Shown: piece after piece, positions 53,362 through 62,240 of the stretch
Numbering within the stretch: the first letter of the stretch is position 1
Layout: the number at the start of each line of letters is the position of its first letter
NCBI GenBank assembly: GCA_021779935.1
Contig: JAJXZT010000064.1
Span: forward strand, 1-62,460
Length of the DNA stretch: 62,460 nt
Direction of reading: 5' to 3'
Origin: Acidobacteriota bacterium
GTDB taxonomy: Bacteria; Acidobacteriota; Terriglobia; Terriglobales; Acidobacteriaceae
The notes under the pieces: generated by a model
Databases searched by the model: none
Seen by the model: only the letters and a program-made list of their open reading frames with translations
Told to the model about the DNA's origin: nothing
Position numbers and translations under genes: made by a program

Positions 53362-54221
53362 GGTACACCACCTTCGATCGCACGGGTTGCTACGACGAGT
53401 AAATTTTTCCGGAAAATATCGCCGGCCGGGAGACGCTCAAAACAATCTCCGCCAAGCCGCATGAGAAACAGGAGAACCGTCCAGGCAAGGTGAATGGGCG
53501 GCTTGAACTTGTCGAACGTCGAGCCTTCACGGAACGCCCACGTGGCTTCATAGGTGTGGGCCTGCGCCGGCCGGTTACGCTGACGCGCTCGGCGGAAAAC
53601 GTGAAGCGGCTTCTCATGAAGATAACGGTAGAGCAGGCTGGCCCAGGGGCGCAGCCGCAGGAAGTCTATGCGAATGTCGACAAAGCCAGCGTCGGAGAGA
53701 GCGGAGAAAAGTTCATCACGCGATTGGAAAAACGTAACGCCTGCGCCGGGAACGTTGGGATACTGGAGATACAACTGGCCGCCGGGATAGAGCAGAGCCG
53801 CCATGTTTTGCAACGCGACACGCGGGTTGGGGACGTACTCGAAAACCTCAACGGCTTCGATGGCGTCAAAGCGCATGCCAATATCGTCAACCACGCGCGG
53901 ATCGGAAATGTCTCCGGCAAGCAGACGAATGTTGGCGACAGAAGCAAAGACCGGCCGCAGACGTGCAATATTGGGCTCGGCGACATCGACAGTGGTGAGA
54001 TGGCGGACCAGGCGGGCGAGCTGGATCGTTGGGAAACCGCTTCCAGGGCCGATTTCGAGAAGGTTCATCTCCGTGGAAAACTCGGCGAACTGGTAAAGAA
54101 TTTCGTCGCGGATGGGAAGGTCGGTGAGCGGAGCCCTCCATAGATCAGAGACACGCCAACGGGGACGAGTGCCGGTGCAGCCTCGAATTGCCATCCTCTG
54201 TTCCACGCTGGTCCCCATCAT
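53328..54221 (-). CDS. SAM-dependent methyltransferase, class I
   Basis: 297 aa from ATG 54221 (ATGA overlap with the upstream gene). The SAM site is NLLEIGPGSGFPTIQLARLV (motif I), with VDVAEPNIARLRPVFASV, DISDPRVVDDIG and FDAIEAVEVFEYVPNPRVAL as motifs II-III. The C-terminal third (RRARQRNRPAQAHTYEATWA, then TFDKFKPPIHLAWTVLLFLM) is unusually hydrophobic near the end, which may anchor it at the membrane. Likely methylates a sugar or a lipid-linked intermediate. Confidence 0.85.
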   Translation of the reverse strand: MMGTSVEQRMAIRGCTGTRPRWRVSDLWRAPLTDLPIRDEILYQFAEFSTEMNLLEIGPGSGFPTIQLARLVRHLTTVDVAEPNIARLRPVFASVANIRLLAGDISDPRVVDDIGMRFDAIEAVEVFEYVPNPRVALQNMAALLYPGGQLYLQYPNVPGAGVTFFQSRDELFSALSDAGFVDIRIDFLRLRPWASLLYRYLHEKPLHVFRRARQRNRPAQAHTYEATWAFREGSTFDKFKPPIHLAWTVLLFLMRLGGDCFERLPAGDIFRKNLLVVATRAIEGGVPCSNLKTTSAV

Positions 54222-55408
54222 GCGCGCGTCTCCACCGTGAAGCGCCTGTAGTTCCACACGATATCATCGGCGAGGTCATTCCACGAAGCTTCGTGGATCC
54301 GCGGAGATGAAACCGGCAACAAGTGTTCCACATTTCGAGCGAGTTCCTGTGTGGGTGCGGAGTCCGCGGGTAATTGACAGAACAATAAGTGTGCCGCTTC
54401 ATAGATGCAATAGCGAGGCGTCCCACGGGTAAACAACGTGAGCCAGTGAGTCCAATGCCGCCAGCTCTCATGCCAACCTTCGGCGCGCACAGCGTACATC
54501 CAGCCACGCAAGGTCATGACGGTAGATAACTGGCGGCAGAGATGGCGAAAGAGAACGTCGTCAGCCCCCGAGGCGCCGGTAAGATGACGAAGCTCCCACG
54601 TCCAGAGAAGACGCGCGTGGTCGACGGCGTCGCGGCAAAGAGTAGCGGGGAGGTTGAGACCTTCCGGCGAGAGTTTGAAGGCCGTGCATTGCGCGATGCG
54701 CGCGGCGAACTCGATGGCGGGAAACGGGAGGCGTGAAGGCTCGCGTGCGGCAAGCTGTACAAGACGCGTCGACCGCCCCTGGTACGTGGGCTCGTATTCA
54801 CCGAGGAAGACGAGCAGCGAGGTCGCCATGTCGAGAAACAGCTTTATGGCGCGATACTGCGTCTCCGGTGAGGGAGTGTCACTCCCGATATCGCCAGCAC
54901 TTCCGAGGAATTCCGTCATGCGATTGGCGAGCAGCCGCCACGCATCTTCGCGCGAGAGTTCGGAAACTGCGTATTGCGGGACGGATGCCAGGATTGTCGC
55001 GTCGCCGGCAATCACCAGTCCGTGCGAGCGCAGTTCGTAGGTGAAGATGTGCGGCGGGAGGAGGGCAAGATACCCCGGCTGCACCAGGGCAAGGCTGACA
55101 TGGATGCGGAGCCCAAGGCGCGCAAGAGCGACTTCAACCCGGCCAGTCAACTGTGGCTGCAAGGACTGCGCCGCATGCGAATGGACGACGACGAGGAACT
55201 CCGCATCGCTGAGAAAGCGGAGACCGGAACCATCGTCAAGGATGCTGGCTTCGTCGCGGGCAAGGCTGCCGGTGAGGATGAGAGCGACGAGATCGGAGCC
55301 GAGAAACGCCTGACATTCCTCGCGTACCGCGGCACAGATCGACATGCGCAAATGCATGCGGATTGCGTGGTGTGGCGGTAACGAGTTGTCGATCCCAGTC
55401 ATATTCAT
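54218..55408 (-). CDS. Nucleotidyltransferase-like protein
   Basis: 396 aa. Near the N-terminus is a MNT/polymerase-beta-type site: LVALILTGSLARDEAS, with GSxxRxE, and further on RFLSDAEFLVVVHS with the acidic pair (DAE). A long all-helical remainder (from about 150, REDAWRLLANRMTEFLGSAG) includes a large domain without known motif. No family recognised beyond the fold. It sits between GT4 and methyltransferase, so it may modify a sugar precursor or an assembly protein. 9 bases from the stop of the upstream gene. Confidence 0.6.
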   Translation of the reverse strand: MNMTGIDNSLPPHHAIRMHLRMSICAAVREECQAFLGSDLVALILTGSLARDEASILDDGSGLRFLSDAEFLVVVHSHAAQSLQPQLTGRVEVALARLGLRIHVSLALVQPGYLALLPPHIFTYELRSHGLVIAGDATILASVPQYAVSELSREDAWRLLANRMTEFLGSAGDIGSDTPSPETQYRAIKLFLDMATSLLVFLGEYEPTYQGRSTRLVQLAAREPSRLPFPAIEFAARIAQCTAFKLSPEGLNLPATLCRDAVDHARLLWTWELRHLTGASGADDVLFRHLCRQLSTVMTLRGWMYAVRAEGWHESWRHWTHWLTLFTRGTPRYCIYEAAHLLFCQLPADSAPTQELARNVEHLLPVSSPRIHEASWNDLADDIVWNYRRFTVETRA

Positions 55409-55417
55409 GCGTCCGTG

Positions 55418-56620
55418 TCAGATGCCTTCCGCCATCCGTGGCAGCGGCGCCGCATCGGTTTGCGGGATTGGCGTTCCGGTGCGTGCCTGCCAGAGACGGA
55501 GGTAAAGGGTTTCAATCTGTTCGACCATTCGCTCGATGGAAAAGCTGCGCTCGACCAGTTCACGGCCCTGCCGTGCGAACGTCGCGCGGAGTTCGGGGTC
55601 GTGCAGGAGGCGAGCGATGGCATGGGTGAGCGCGGTCGAATCTCGCGAAGGGACGGTCAGTCCGGTGACGCCATCGACGACGATTTCCGGCGTGCCGTCG
55701 ACGGCGGTGGCAACCATGGGTTTCTCCGACGCGAAAGCTTCAATCGCCGTGATCGGAAGTCCTTCGAAGAGCGATGGAAGGACCACGATGTCGGCAAGGG
55801 CGTACCAGCGGGCCATGTCGCGCTGATAGCCGACGAAACGCACGGCATCCGCAACGCCGAGATCGCGCGCATGATGCTGGAGCTCCGAGATGAGCGAGCC
55901 TTCGCCAACACAGAACAACAGGACACCCGGGAACTCGACGCGAATCGATGGCATCGCGTCGAGAAGGTAACGATGGCCCTTCTGCGGTTCCAGGCGTCCG
56001 GCAACAAGAAGAACGGGTTGCGATGGCGAGATGCCAAGTTCGCGGCGAAGCGCCTGGCCGGCGGACTGCTGCCGCGTGAACGGGCGGAGATCGGCGCCGC
56101 AGGGAATGACGGAAATCTTGTTCGCGGGCAGACGCTTCTCGTCGACGAGATAGCGCTTGTTGGCCTGGGAGACGGCGATATAGCCGGAAACGAAATGCCC
56201 AGCGATTCGATCGACAGCGTAGTTCGCCTTCCAGCCGGCACGCCAGTATTCGCGAATGTGCGGCGTCTCGACCGTGACGGGGATGCCGGACAGGCTGGCA
56301 GTGGGCGAAGCGACGAGGCTGGCGCGGAACTGATGGGAGTGGACGATCTGCACGCGACGGTCGCGGAGGAAATGCGAGAAGCGGCGCAGCTCGCCAAACT
56401 GGGTCGGACGGGCGATGTGGACAGGGAAGACGTTGACATCCGGCGGAATGTCGGGCGTTAATAAATCGATAAGTGACGATGGACAGGCAAGGCTGGGACG
56501 AAAGCGCTGGCGGTCGAGGCGCTGCAATACCCCGAGCATGTATTCCTCGGCGCCGGCACGGGTCGTGGAGTTGGCGAAGTGGCAGACTTCAAGCGGAAAA
56601 GCATTTGACGCAGTTGTCAC
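55418..56620 (-). CDS. Glycosyltransferase, GT4-like
   Basis: 400 aa from GTG 56620, whose GTGA overlaps the upstream stop. GT-B fold: NSTTRAGAEEYMLGVLQRLD, VQIVHSHQFRASLVASPTAS, SVIPCGADLRPFTRQQSAGQ, VLLVAGRLEPQKGHRYLLDA and SLFEGLPITAIEAFASEKPM, VPSRDSTALTHAIARLLHDP. Longer open frame upstream is rejected. Adds a sugar to the lipid-linked chain. Confidence 0.93.
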   Translation of the reverse strand: MTTASNAFPLEVCHFANSTTRAGAEEYMLGVLQRLDRQRFRPSLACPSSLIDLLTPDIPPDVNVFPVHIARPTQFGELRRFSHFLRDRRVQIVHSHQFRASLVASPTASLSGIPVTVETPHIREYWRAGWKANYAVDRIAGHFVSGYIAVSQANKRYLVDEKRLPANKISVIPCGADLRPFTRQQSAGQALRRELGISPSQPVLLVAGRLEPQKGHRYLLDAMPSIRVEFPGVLLFCVGEGSLISELQHHARDLGVADAVRFVGYQRDMARWYALADIVVLPSLFEGLPITAIEAFASEKPMVATAVDGTPEIVVDGVTGLTVPSRDSTALTHAIARLLHDPELRATFARQGRELVERSFSIERMVEQIETLYLRLWQARTGTPIPQTDAAPLPRMAEGI

Positions 56621-57765
56621 GAGATCGCCTCCCGCATGCAACGGTAAATATCTGTGACGATGGTGACGGGCGGCAGAATTTCGCGATTGGTGAGGAAGAC
56701 CCCGTAAGAGTGCTCGTCGTCCGGATGGTAGCCGTGCATGCCAACCGGCATCCAACTGGCGGAGTGGAAAGCGCTGCTGGCGATGAGGCAGCCGGGGTCC
56801 ATGAGAAAAATGATGTCGCCGTAGCGGTTGTCGGAGAACGAGAGCAGGAGTGATTTCAATTCGCCGTGCGAGAGGATGTGTCCGCAGGGAACCTGCTCCA
56901 ACTGGCGCGTGAGCGCGTCGCGAGCCGCGTCGGAGAAGCACCAGAAGCGCGCCATGGTGGAGTCATAAACGGCGAGGAAATCCTTTGGCGTGGAGAGCGA
57001 AGCGCGTTCGACATCGGCGGCGAGATCGTAGTGGCGCGTCACGGGCGTCATGCCGTGATCGGAGAAGAGGTAGAAGCAAGCCTCGGGATCGCGGCGCAGG
57101 GCAGCGTCAAAGACGTGGCGCAGTTGACGGTCATACCAGGCGAGGCGCTCGGCGATGCGCGCCGGATCGCTGCAGTGATCGTGCAGGAATTTGTCGACTT
57201 CGCTGAGATAGACGAAATAGAAATTCTCGTGGCCCTCGTCAATGTGGCGCGGCACGGCCTGGAGAATCTCCTCATCCGTGTTGCGATGGTAGCTGTAGGA
57301 GCGATAGGGAACGCCATCGGCGACGAGCTTGTCAAAGATGGACTGGACGCCAGGAATTCCACCGGGATCGTAGATGTTGCGCCGCTCGGCCCAGTTGAAA
57401 TAGTGGAGGAGGCGCGGGCTGACGCAGCAGTCGAATCCGTGGCCGAGACCGAGAACGCGTCGGCCGAGTTCAGTGAAGGCGCGTCGCGCGTAACGGTTGT
57501 CGAGCAGCGGTCGCGGAACAGATTGGAAGTGACGCATCCAGCGAAAGGGCGAATGCTCGGGATCGTAATAGACGAGATTCCAGACGGCGCTCTCGGCGGG
57601 CGTGAGGCCGGTGAGGATCGACGGAATGACCCCGGAGCTGAAGCCGAGGATGGTTCGCAAGGGCTGGCGATAAGGGAGGACGTCGTCAAGAAACGGCGTC
57701 TGCTGGAGGAACTTCCATCCAAGCGCGTCGATGAGCACGAAGACGTGAAGCCTGTCCGATGTCAT
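56617..57765 (-). CDS. Alkaline-phosphatase-like phosphodiesterase
   Basis: 382 aa from ATG 57765. PF01663-like: LHVFVLIDALGWKFLQQTPF, SSGVIPSILTGLTPAESAVW (nucleophile Ser/Thr region), VYLSEVDKFLHDH and YLFSDHGMTPVTRHYDL as metal-binding blocks. No signal peptide is evident, so it may be cytosolic, in contrast to most secreted members. Embedded between deacetylase and GT4; role in the polysaccharide pathway is unknown. ATGA overlap upstream and GTGA overlap downstream. Confidence 0.8.
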   Translation of the reverse strand: MTSDRLHVFVLIDALGWKFLQQTPFLDDVLPYRQPLRTILGFSSGVIPSILTGLTPAESAVWNLVYYDPEHSPFRWMRHFQSVPRPLLDNRYARRAFTELGRRVLGLGHGFDCCVSPRLLHYFNWAERRNIYDPGGIPGVQSIFDKLVADGVPYRSYSYHRNTDEEILQAVPRHIDEGHENFYFVYLSEVDKFLHDHCSDPARIAERLAWYDRQLRHVFDAALRRDPEACFYLFSDHGMTPVTRHYDLAADVERASLSTPKDFLAVYDSTMARFWCFSDAARDALTRQLEQVPCGHILSHGELKSLLLSFSDNRYGDIIFLMDPGCLIASSAFHSASWMPVGMHGYHPDDEHSYGVFLTNREILPPVTIVTDIYRCMREAIS

Positions 57766-58556
57766 GCGGGCTCCTTGTTCGCGCGTGCTCCAAGCAACGA
57801 CGGCGCAAAACGCAGAACCAATTGCTTGAATGGATAAAGTGAGACGTTGCGAGCCATGTGACGCGAATAGATGAATGGATCGCCATCGAGGATGCGATCG
57901 AATTCGACAAGAGTGGTGTTTTGTCCGACGGCAATGCGATGAATGAGCGGCACTCCCGCGGTGGCCGGCCATGGACGCGAAGTGCAAAAGATTTCGAACC
58001 CGGCTTCGCGGGCGATGTCCAGCGAGAACCGGTTATACGAACCGTAAGGAAACGCGAGACACTTTGCGGGACGGCCAAGGCGATCTTCAAGGATGGTGCG
58101 CGACTGCGTGAGTTCGCTGAGGAGAAGCGCGCGCGGAAGATGCGAGAGGTAGTAGTGGCGATGTCCGTGGGAGTGAAAGGACATGCCGGCGCGCTGCATC
58201 TCCACGACCTGAGCCCATGACAGGTAGCCGGACGTGCCGACCAGCGCAGTGCAGAGAAAGAAATCGGCGGACATACCCGCTGCAAGGAGCCTCGGAAAAG
58301 CCTGCTCATAGACGGAGAGGAGACCATCGTCGAAGGTGATGCCAACGCGTGGAGTACCGGAAGCCTGCGATGCAGCAAATGTCTCGACGGAGACCTGCGC
58401 GAAACCGCGCTGGCGGATGCGGGCGAGGAACGACGAGAACCGATCGGACTCCACTGCGTATCGATCGGATTCCGCACCAACTCCATGAAACATCAGGAAG
58501 GGCGTTCCGCGCAGAGCAAAGCGGCGAGAAGGCTGGGCTAGCTGACGCGTTGCCAT
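57762..58556 (-). CDS. Polysaccharide deacetylase (NodB domain)
   Basis: 264 aa from ATG 58556 with AAGGAGG upstream. NodB blocks: TPFLMFHGVG, VGITFDDGLLSVYEQAFPRL (Asp pair), SFHSHGHRHYYLSHLPRALL (zinc His pair) and CLAFPYGSYNRFSLDIAREA. No signal peptide, so it probably acts on a cytosolic or membrane-linked intermediate. Overlaps the GT2 gene end by 19 bases. Confidence 0.92.
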   Translation of the reverse strand: MATRQLAQPSRRFALRGTPFLMFHGVGAESDRYAVESDRFSSFLARIRQRGFAQVSVETFAASQASGTPRVGITFDDGLLSVYEQAFPRLLAAGMSADFFLCTALVGTSGYLSWAQVVEMQRAGMSFHSHGHRHYYLSHLPRALLLSELTQSRTILEDRLGRPAKCLAFPYGSYNRFSLDIAREAGFEIFCTSRPWPATAGVPLIHRIAVGQNTTLVEFDRILDGDPFIYSRHMARNVSLYPFKQLVLRFAPSLLGARANKEPA

Positions 58557-59716
58557 GTTGCCTCCTTCCCGGAAGTGAGAGCCTGCACGAGTCCGACGAG
58601 GAAAGCGAAGTTCATCGCGACGAGGAAGTATCCAAGAGAAATAAAAGGCACTCCGCGCAGGCGGTCGCGCCAGGCGTAACCTGCGGCGGCCCACAAATAA
58701 AGGACGGCCTGCACGGTGAGCGCAAGGCGATAGTGCGGCTCGGTAAGCAGAGCAATGTTGCTGAGCAGAAGCGCGATGGCAAAGACCGGAACGAACCAGC
58801 GCAGAACCTTGTGGGAAAAGAAGGCGAAGAGTGTTGCGCCGGGAAGCCGTATTTTCGCAAGGCTGCCAAGCGCGCGGAAGCTGCCGGTGGCGATACGGAC
58901 GCGGCGGCGGAATTCGCCGGAGACATCGCTGGCGGCGAAATCAGTGGCGCGAGCCTCGGGATCGTAGAGCACGGCAAGCCCGTGACGGCGAACGTTCATG
59001 GTAGCGACAAAATCATCGATGAGCGTGCCGGGCGGAAACGGATCGAGTGCATCGCGACGGATGGCATAGATGGCGCCGCTGGGCGTGAGCGTGGCACCAA
59101 GCCGTGCTTCCATCAGGCGCAGAATAGTTTCGTATTTCCAATAGACGCCTTCCGTTCGCTGCGATTCGCCGCTGGCTTCAAAACGAAGCGCGCCGCAGAC
59201 CGCTCCAATGTTGGGGTTGCGGAAGTGACGGACGAGCTTGCGGATGGCATCGGGATCGAAGAGCGTGCTGGCGTCGGTGAGAACGATGATGCCGTGACGC
59301 ACCTGCTGCAATCCCAGGTTGAGGGCCGATGTCTTGCCGGAGCGTTGCTCGGGAAAGATGACGCAGACATTCGGATCGGTGACGGAGCGAAGGATTGCGT
59401 TGGTGGCGTCAGTGGAGCCGTCTGAAACGATGACGACCTGGAGCTTGTCCGGCGGATAAGAGAGCGTGCGGGTGTTTTCCAGCTTGCGCTCGATATATCG
59501 CTCTTCATTGTAAGCGGCGAAGAGAAGCGTAACCGGTGGAAGTTCGTCGTCGCTCCGGTCGCCAGTCCGGCGGTCGGCGGGGGAGACGAGATGCTGGAAG
59601 TCGCGGCGAACCTGGGCGAATCCGTAGAGCACAAAGAGGATGACGGGATAACCGAGATAGGTGTAAACGATCGCCGCGAAGGACGCCCAAAAGACGCATT
59701 GCAGCACGGTTATCAT
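58538..59716 (-). CDS. Membrane GT2 glycosyltransferase
   Basis: 392 aa. N-terminal TM (VFWASFAAIVYTYLGYPVIL), GT2 domain: PPVTLLFAAYNEERYIERKL, VVIVSDGSTDATNAIL, GIIVLTDASTLFDPDAIRKL, and the QRTEGVYWKYE block. C-terminal TM helices (about 280-390) include LVPVFAIALLL-like and GYFLVAMNFAFLVGLVQAL. Resembles processive enzymes of the BcsA/IcaA type. Next to a deacetylase, as in poly-GlcNAc loci. ATGA overlap with the sugar-transferase gene. Confidence 0.9.
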   Translation of the reverse strand: MITVLQCVFWASFAAIVYTYLGYPVILFVLYGFAQVRRDFQHLVSPADRRTGDRSDDELPPVTLLFAAYNEERYIERKLENTRTLSYPPDKLQVVIVSDGSTDATNAILRSVTDPNVCVIFPEQRSGKTSALNLGLQQVRHGIIVLTDASTLFDPDAIRKLVRHFRNPNIGAVCGALRFEASGESQRTEGVYWKYETILRLMEARLGATLTPSGAIYAIRRDALDPFPPGTLIDDFVATMNVRRHGLAVLYDPEARATDFAASDVSGEFRRRVRIATGSFRALGSLAKIRLPGATLFAFFSHKVLRWFVPVFAIALLLSNIALLTEPHYRLALTVQAVLYLWAAAGYAWRDRLRGVPFISLGYFLVAMNFAFLVGLVQALTSGKEATWQRVS

Positions 59717-61098
59717 GCAGGGCTCCGGCTCAACAGCATCTTGGCGGTTCGTACCACGACAAGCATGTCGAGACCCAGAGACATGTGCTTGATATAGAAG
59801 AGGTCATAGGCGAGCTTGTCGGCGTTATCGGCAAGCGTTTCGCAATAGCCGCGATTGACCTGGGCCCATCCGGTGAGACCCGGAGGAATGGCCCAGCGCT
59901 GGCGGTAGAAGGGGATGGCGCGGACGCAGTCCTCTTCCTGGTTGGGTACGAACGGGCGGGGACCGACGAGTTCCATGTCACCGCGCAGGACATTCCAGAG
60001 CTGCGGCAGTTCATCGAGACGGCGGGTTCGAATCCAGCGCCCTACACGAGTAATGCGTTCGTCCTGCTGAGAGGCGGGCCGATGAATGGGTGCGTTCTCG
60101 CTGCCCTGGTACATGGAGCGAAACTTGTGAACAGTGAAAATCCTGCCGAGCTTTCCCACCCTGCGCTGATTGAGCAGGATGGGCCCTTCGGAATCGAGGC
60201 GGATGGCGATGGCGACCAGCAGCATGACGGGAAGCGCGATCACCAGGATGGTGAGAGCAACCAGAAAAGACGCAACCCGCTTCATGATGGGGTAAAAACG
60301 CGAGGGCTGGAATTCGGGGGAAAAAAGAATCGCGCTGGGGCGCAGCGTGGAGAGATCAATCTTGCCGGTAAGTGTTTCGTAGAGATCGTGGCCGTTCTGA
60401 ATGAAGATTCCCTGACGCTTGAGCTCGAGGAGCGAATCGAAGGGAAGCTTGCCGCGACGGTCTCCGAGAGCGACGATGACTTTGCGAACGCGCAACTGCT
60501 CAACGATTCGGGCAAGTTCATCGGAGAAGTCCCCGGACTGAAAACTCTTCGGGGATGGATCTCCGGGCTGGGTCTCCGGGATGTGACGGACAACTTCCAG
60601 GTTCAGCTCGGGGTGGTTGCGCATCTCCTGGAGAAGAAACTCCGCCAGAGCGCCGCTGCCGAGGAGGAGAACCCGTTCGCGAAACATCGGCCAGGTGCTG
60701 ACGAAGAGTTCGCGCCAAAGGATTAGAAACAGGCCAGCGGCAAGAGTACCAATAATAAAGACGTAGCGGTTCAGCCGGACGGAAGGGAAGATGGCATAGA
60801 GGGCCGCCACGATGAAACACATGGAGGCAAGAACCTGTACGAGCCGGGTAAAAGTTTCACGACCGCTATGCAGGATGAGCGGGTCATAGAGGTCGAAGTA
60901 GTACATACACACCGCGATGGTGGCGATGACCAGCAGTACCTTGAGCGCACCCTGTTGATAGCTGAGGGCAATGATCGTATTCAGCAGGCCGTGAAAGGCC
61001 ACCATGGCGATGAGGAAAGCCGATGTCGCCAGGAGGATTTCCGAAGCGCCGAGGAAGAGAAGGCGAGCCGGAAGATAGGCGTGCTGGGACCGGATCAC
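59713..61098 (-). CDS. Polyprenyl-phosphate sugar phosphotransferase (EpsB2-like)
   Basis: 461 aa from GTG 61098 (GTGA overlap with cpsD). N-terminal part has about five membrane helices, then a CoA-binding-like region (about 130-240: RERVLLLGSGALAEFLLQEM, RVRKVIVALGDRRGKLPFDS). The bacterial sugar transferase domain (about 270-461) has RVASFLVALTILVIALPVML, DSEGPILLNQRRVGKLGRIF, KFRSM and the GLTGWAQVNRG block. It starts synthesis by moving a sugar phosphate to undecaprenyl phosphate. Length and neighbours fit the XrtA-associated type. Confidence 0.93.
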   Translation of the reverse strand: MIRSQHAYLPARLLFLGASEILLATSAFLIAMVAFHGLLNTIIALSYQQGALKVLLVIATIAVCMYYFDLYDPLILHSGRETFTRLVQVLASMCFIVAALYAIFPSVRLNRYVFIIGTLAAGLFLILWRELFVSTWPMFRERVLLLGSGALAEFLLQEMRNHPELNLEVVRHIPETQPGDPSPKSFQSGDFSDELARIVEQLRVRKVIVALGDRRGKLPFDSLLELKRQGIFIQNGHDLYETLTGKIDLSTLRPSAILFSPEFQPSRFYPIMKRVASFLVALTILVIALPVMLLVAIAIRLDSEGPILLNQRRVGKLGRIFTVHKFRSMYQGSENAPIHRPASQQDERITRVGRWIRTRRLDELPQLWNVLRGDMELVGPRPFVPNQEEDCVRAIPFYRQRWAIPPGLTGWAQVNRGYCETLADNADKLAYDLFYIKHMSLGLDMLVVVRTAKMLLSRSPA

Positions 61099-62240
61099 TT
61101 CCTTTCCTTTCGTGGTTTCTTTTCTGGACCTTTTGCCTTTGCGGCTGGTTCCTTGGGCGGTTCCTTGGGCCTGGTGGAGTAATACTGGTCGTAGTAGTCG
61201 ACACGGTCGAAGTCGTCGGCGTCATTGAGCACGACACCCACAAGTTTGGGAGCGTCCATGCTCTCCATGGCGCGCTGCAGTGCGCGGCGCGGTGCAACTC
61301 CCTCGCGAATGACGAGCAGCGTGCCGTCGACGAGTCGCGCCCAGAGGTTCGAATCCGCCATGGGCAACAGGGGCGGAGTATCGACGATGACCCAGTCGAA
61401 CCAGATGCGGAACTGCGCCATCAGATCGTTCATGCGTCCCGATTGCAGAACGGAGACGGGATGAGGCGTGGTACCGGCCGGCAGCAGACATAGCTGCGTA
61501 TTGTTGATTCGGCGCAGGAAGGGAATGATGGAGGCATCCGCCTGGTTCCACCACTCGCCGATGCCGTTCGTCGATGTCAATCCGAGGACGGGGCAGACGG
61601 CCGGCTTGCGGAGGTCGCCCTCGACCAGCAGGACGGATTGCCCAGAACGGCGGGCCAGTGTAGCCGCGAGATTGGTGGAGACGAGGGTCTTGCCTTCACC
61701 GATGATGCTGCTGGTGATCTGAATGACCTGCAAGCCGGTGTTGCGCCGGATGTTTGCAAGGCGGGTGGCGAGTACGCGAAACTTTTCGGCGCCCAGACCG
61801 TGTTCATCGGTCATCGAGACCAGGTGGCCGTCGTCGGGCGGAAGAGCGTTTACGGAAATCAACTGGTCAAGATCGAATCCGCCTGGGTGCGATGAACCAT
61901 AAACCGGCGAGGGCGCTGCAGCCGGTTTCGAAGTTACATGCGGTGCAGGACTGGTGGCGGCCCGAACGACGGGAGGAGAAGCCGGCGGCGGAGGTTCGGG
62001 AGGAAGTTGCTCGTGGGCGGCGGGTGACGAGAGGGGCACGGGCGGCGGCAGGAAAGACGACGTCGCTGGTTCCATCGGACCAAAGTCGAGGTCCGGGAGC
62101 GGGGGCAATTCGGGTACGACCACATCCTGCGGAGCCGGAGAAGCCGCGTCCTTCGGCGTATCCTTCGGCGCGTCGGGCTTGGTCTTACCCTTGCGAGCGT
62201 CCTCGTCGAACTGACGCAATGCGTCAAAAACCCGGCTCAT
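61095..62240 (-). CDS. CpsD/CapB-like tyrosine kinase (BY-kinase)
   Basis: 381 aa. A disordered Pro/Ala-rich first third (about 15-125) precedes the kinase part. Walker A is SSIIGEGKTLVSTNLA, Walker A' is LLVEGDLRKP (usually VDxD; here the first Asp is Glu) and Walker B is FDWVIVDTPPLLPMADS. The C-terminus has a tyrosine cluster YYDQYY followed by a Lys/Pro-rich tail, the autophosphorylation region of BY-kinases. It controls chain length with a Wzz-type partner, which is not in the window but would be expected beyond the right edge. ATGA overlap with the ATPase gene. Confidence 0.9.
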   Translation of the reverse strand: MSRVFDALRQFDEDARKGKTKPDAPKDTPKDAASPAPQDVVVPELPPLPDLDFGPMEPATSSFLPPPVPLSSPAAHEQLPPEPPPPASPPVVRAATSPAPHVTSKPAAAPSPVYGSSHPGGFDLDQLISVNALPPDDGHLVSMTDEHGLGAEKFRVLATRLANIRRNTGLQVIQITSSIIGEGKTLVSTNLAATLARRSGQSVLLVEGDLRKPAVCPVLGLTSTNGIGEWWNQADASIIPFLRRINNTQLCLLPAGTTPHPVSVLQSGRMNDLMAQFRIWFDWVIVDTPPLLPMADSNLWARLVDGTLLVIREGVAPRRALQRAMESMDAPKLVGVVLNDADDFDRVDYYDQYYSTRPKEPPKEPAAKAKGPEKKPRKERK

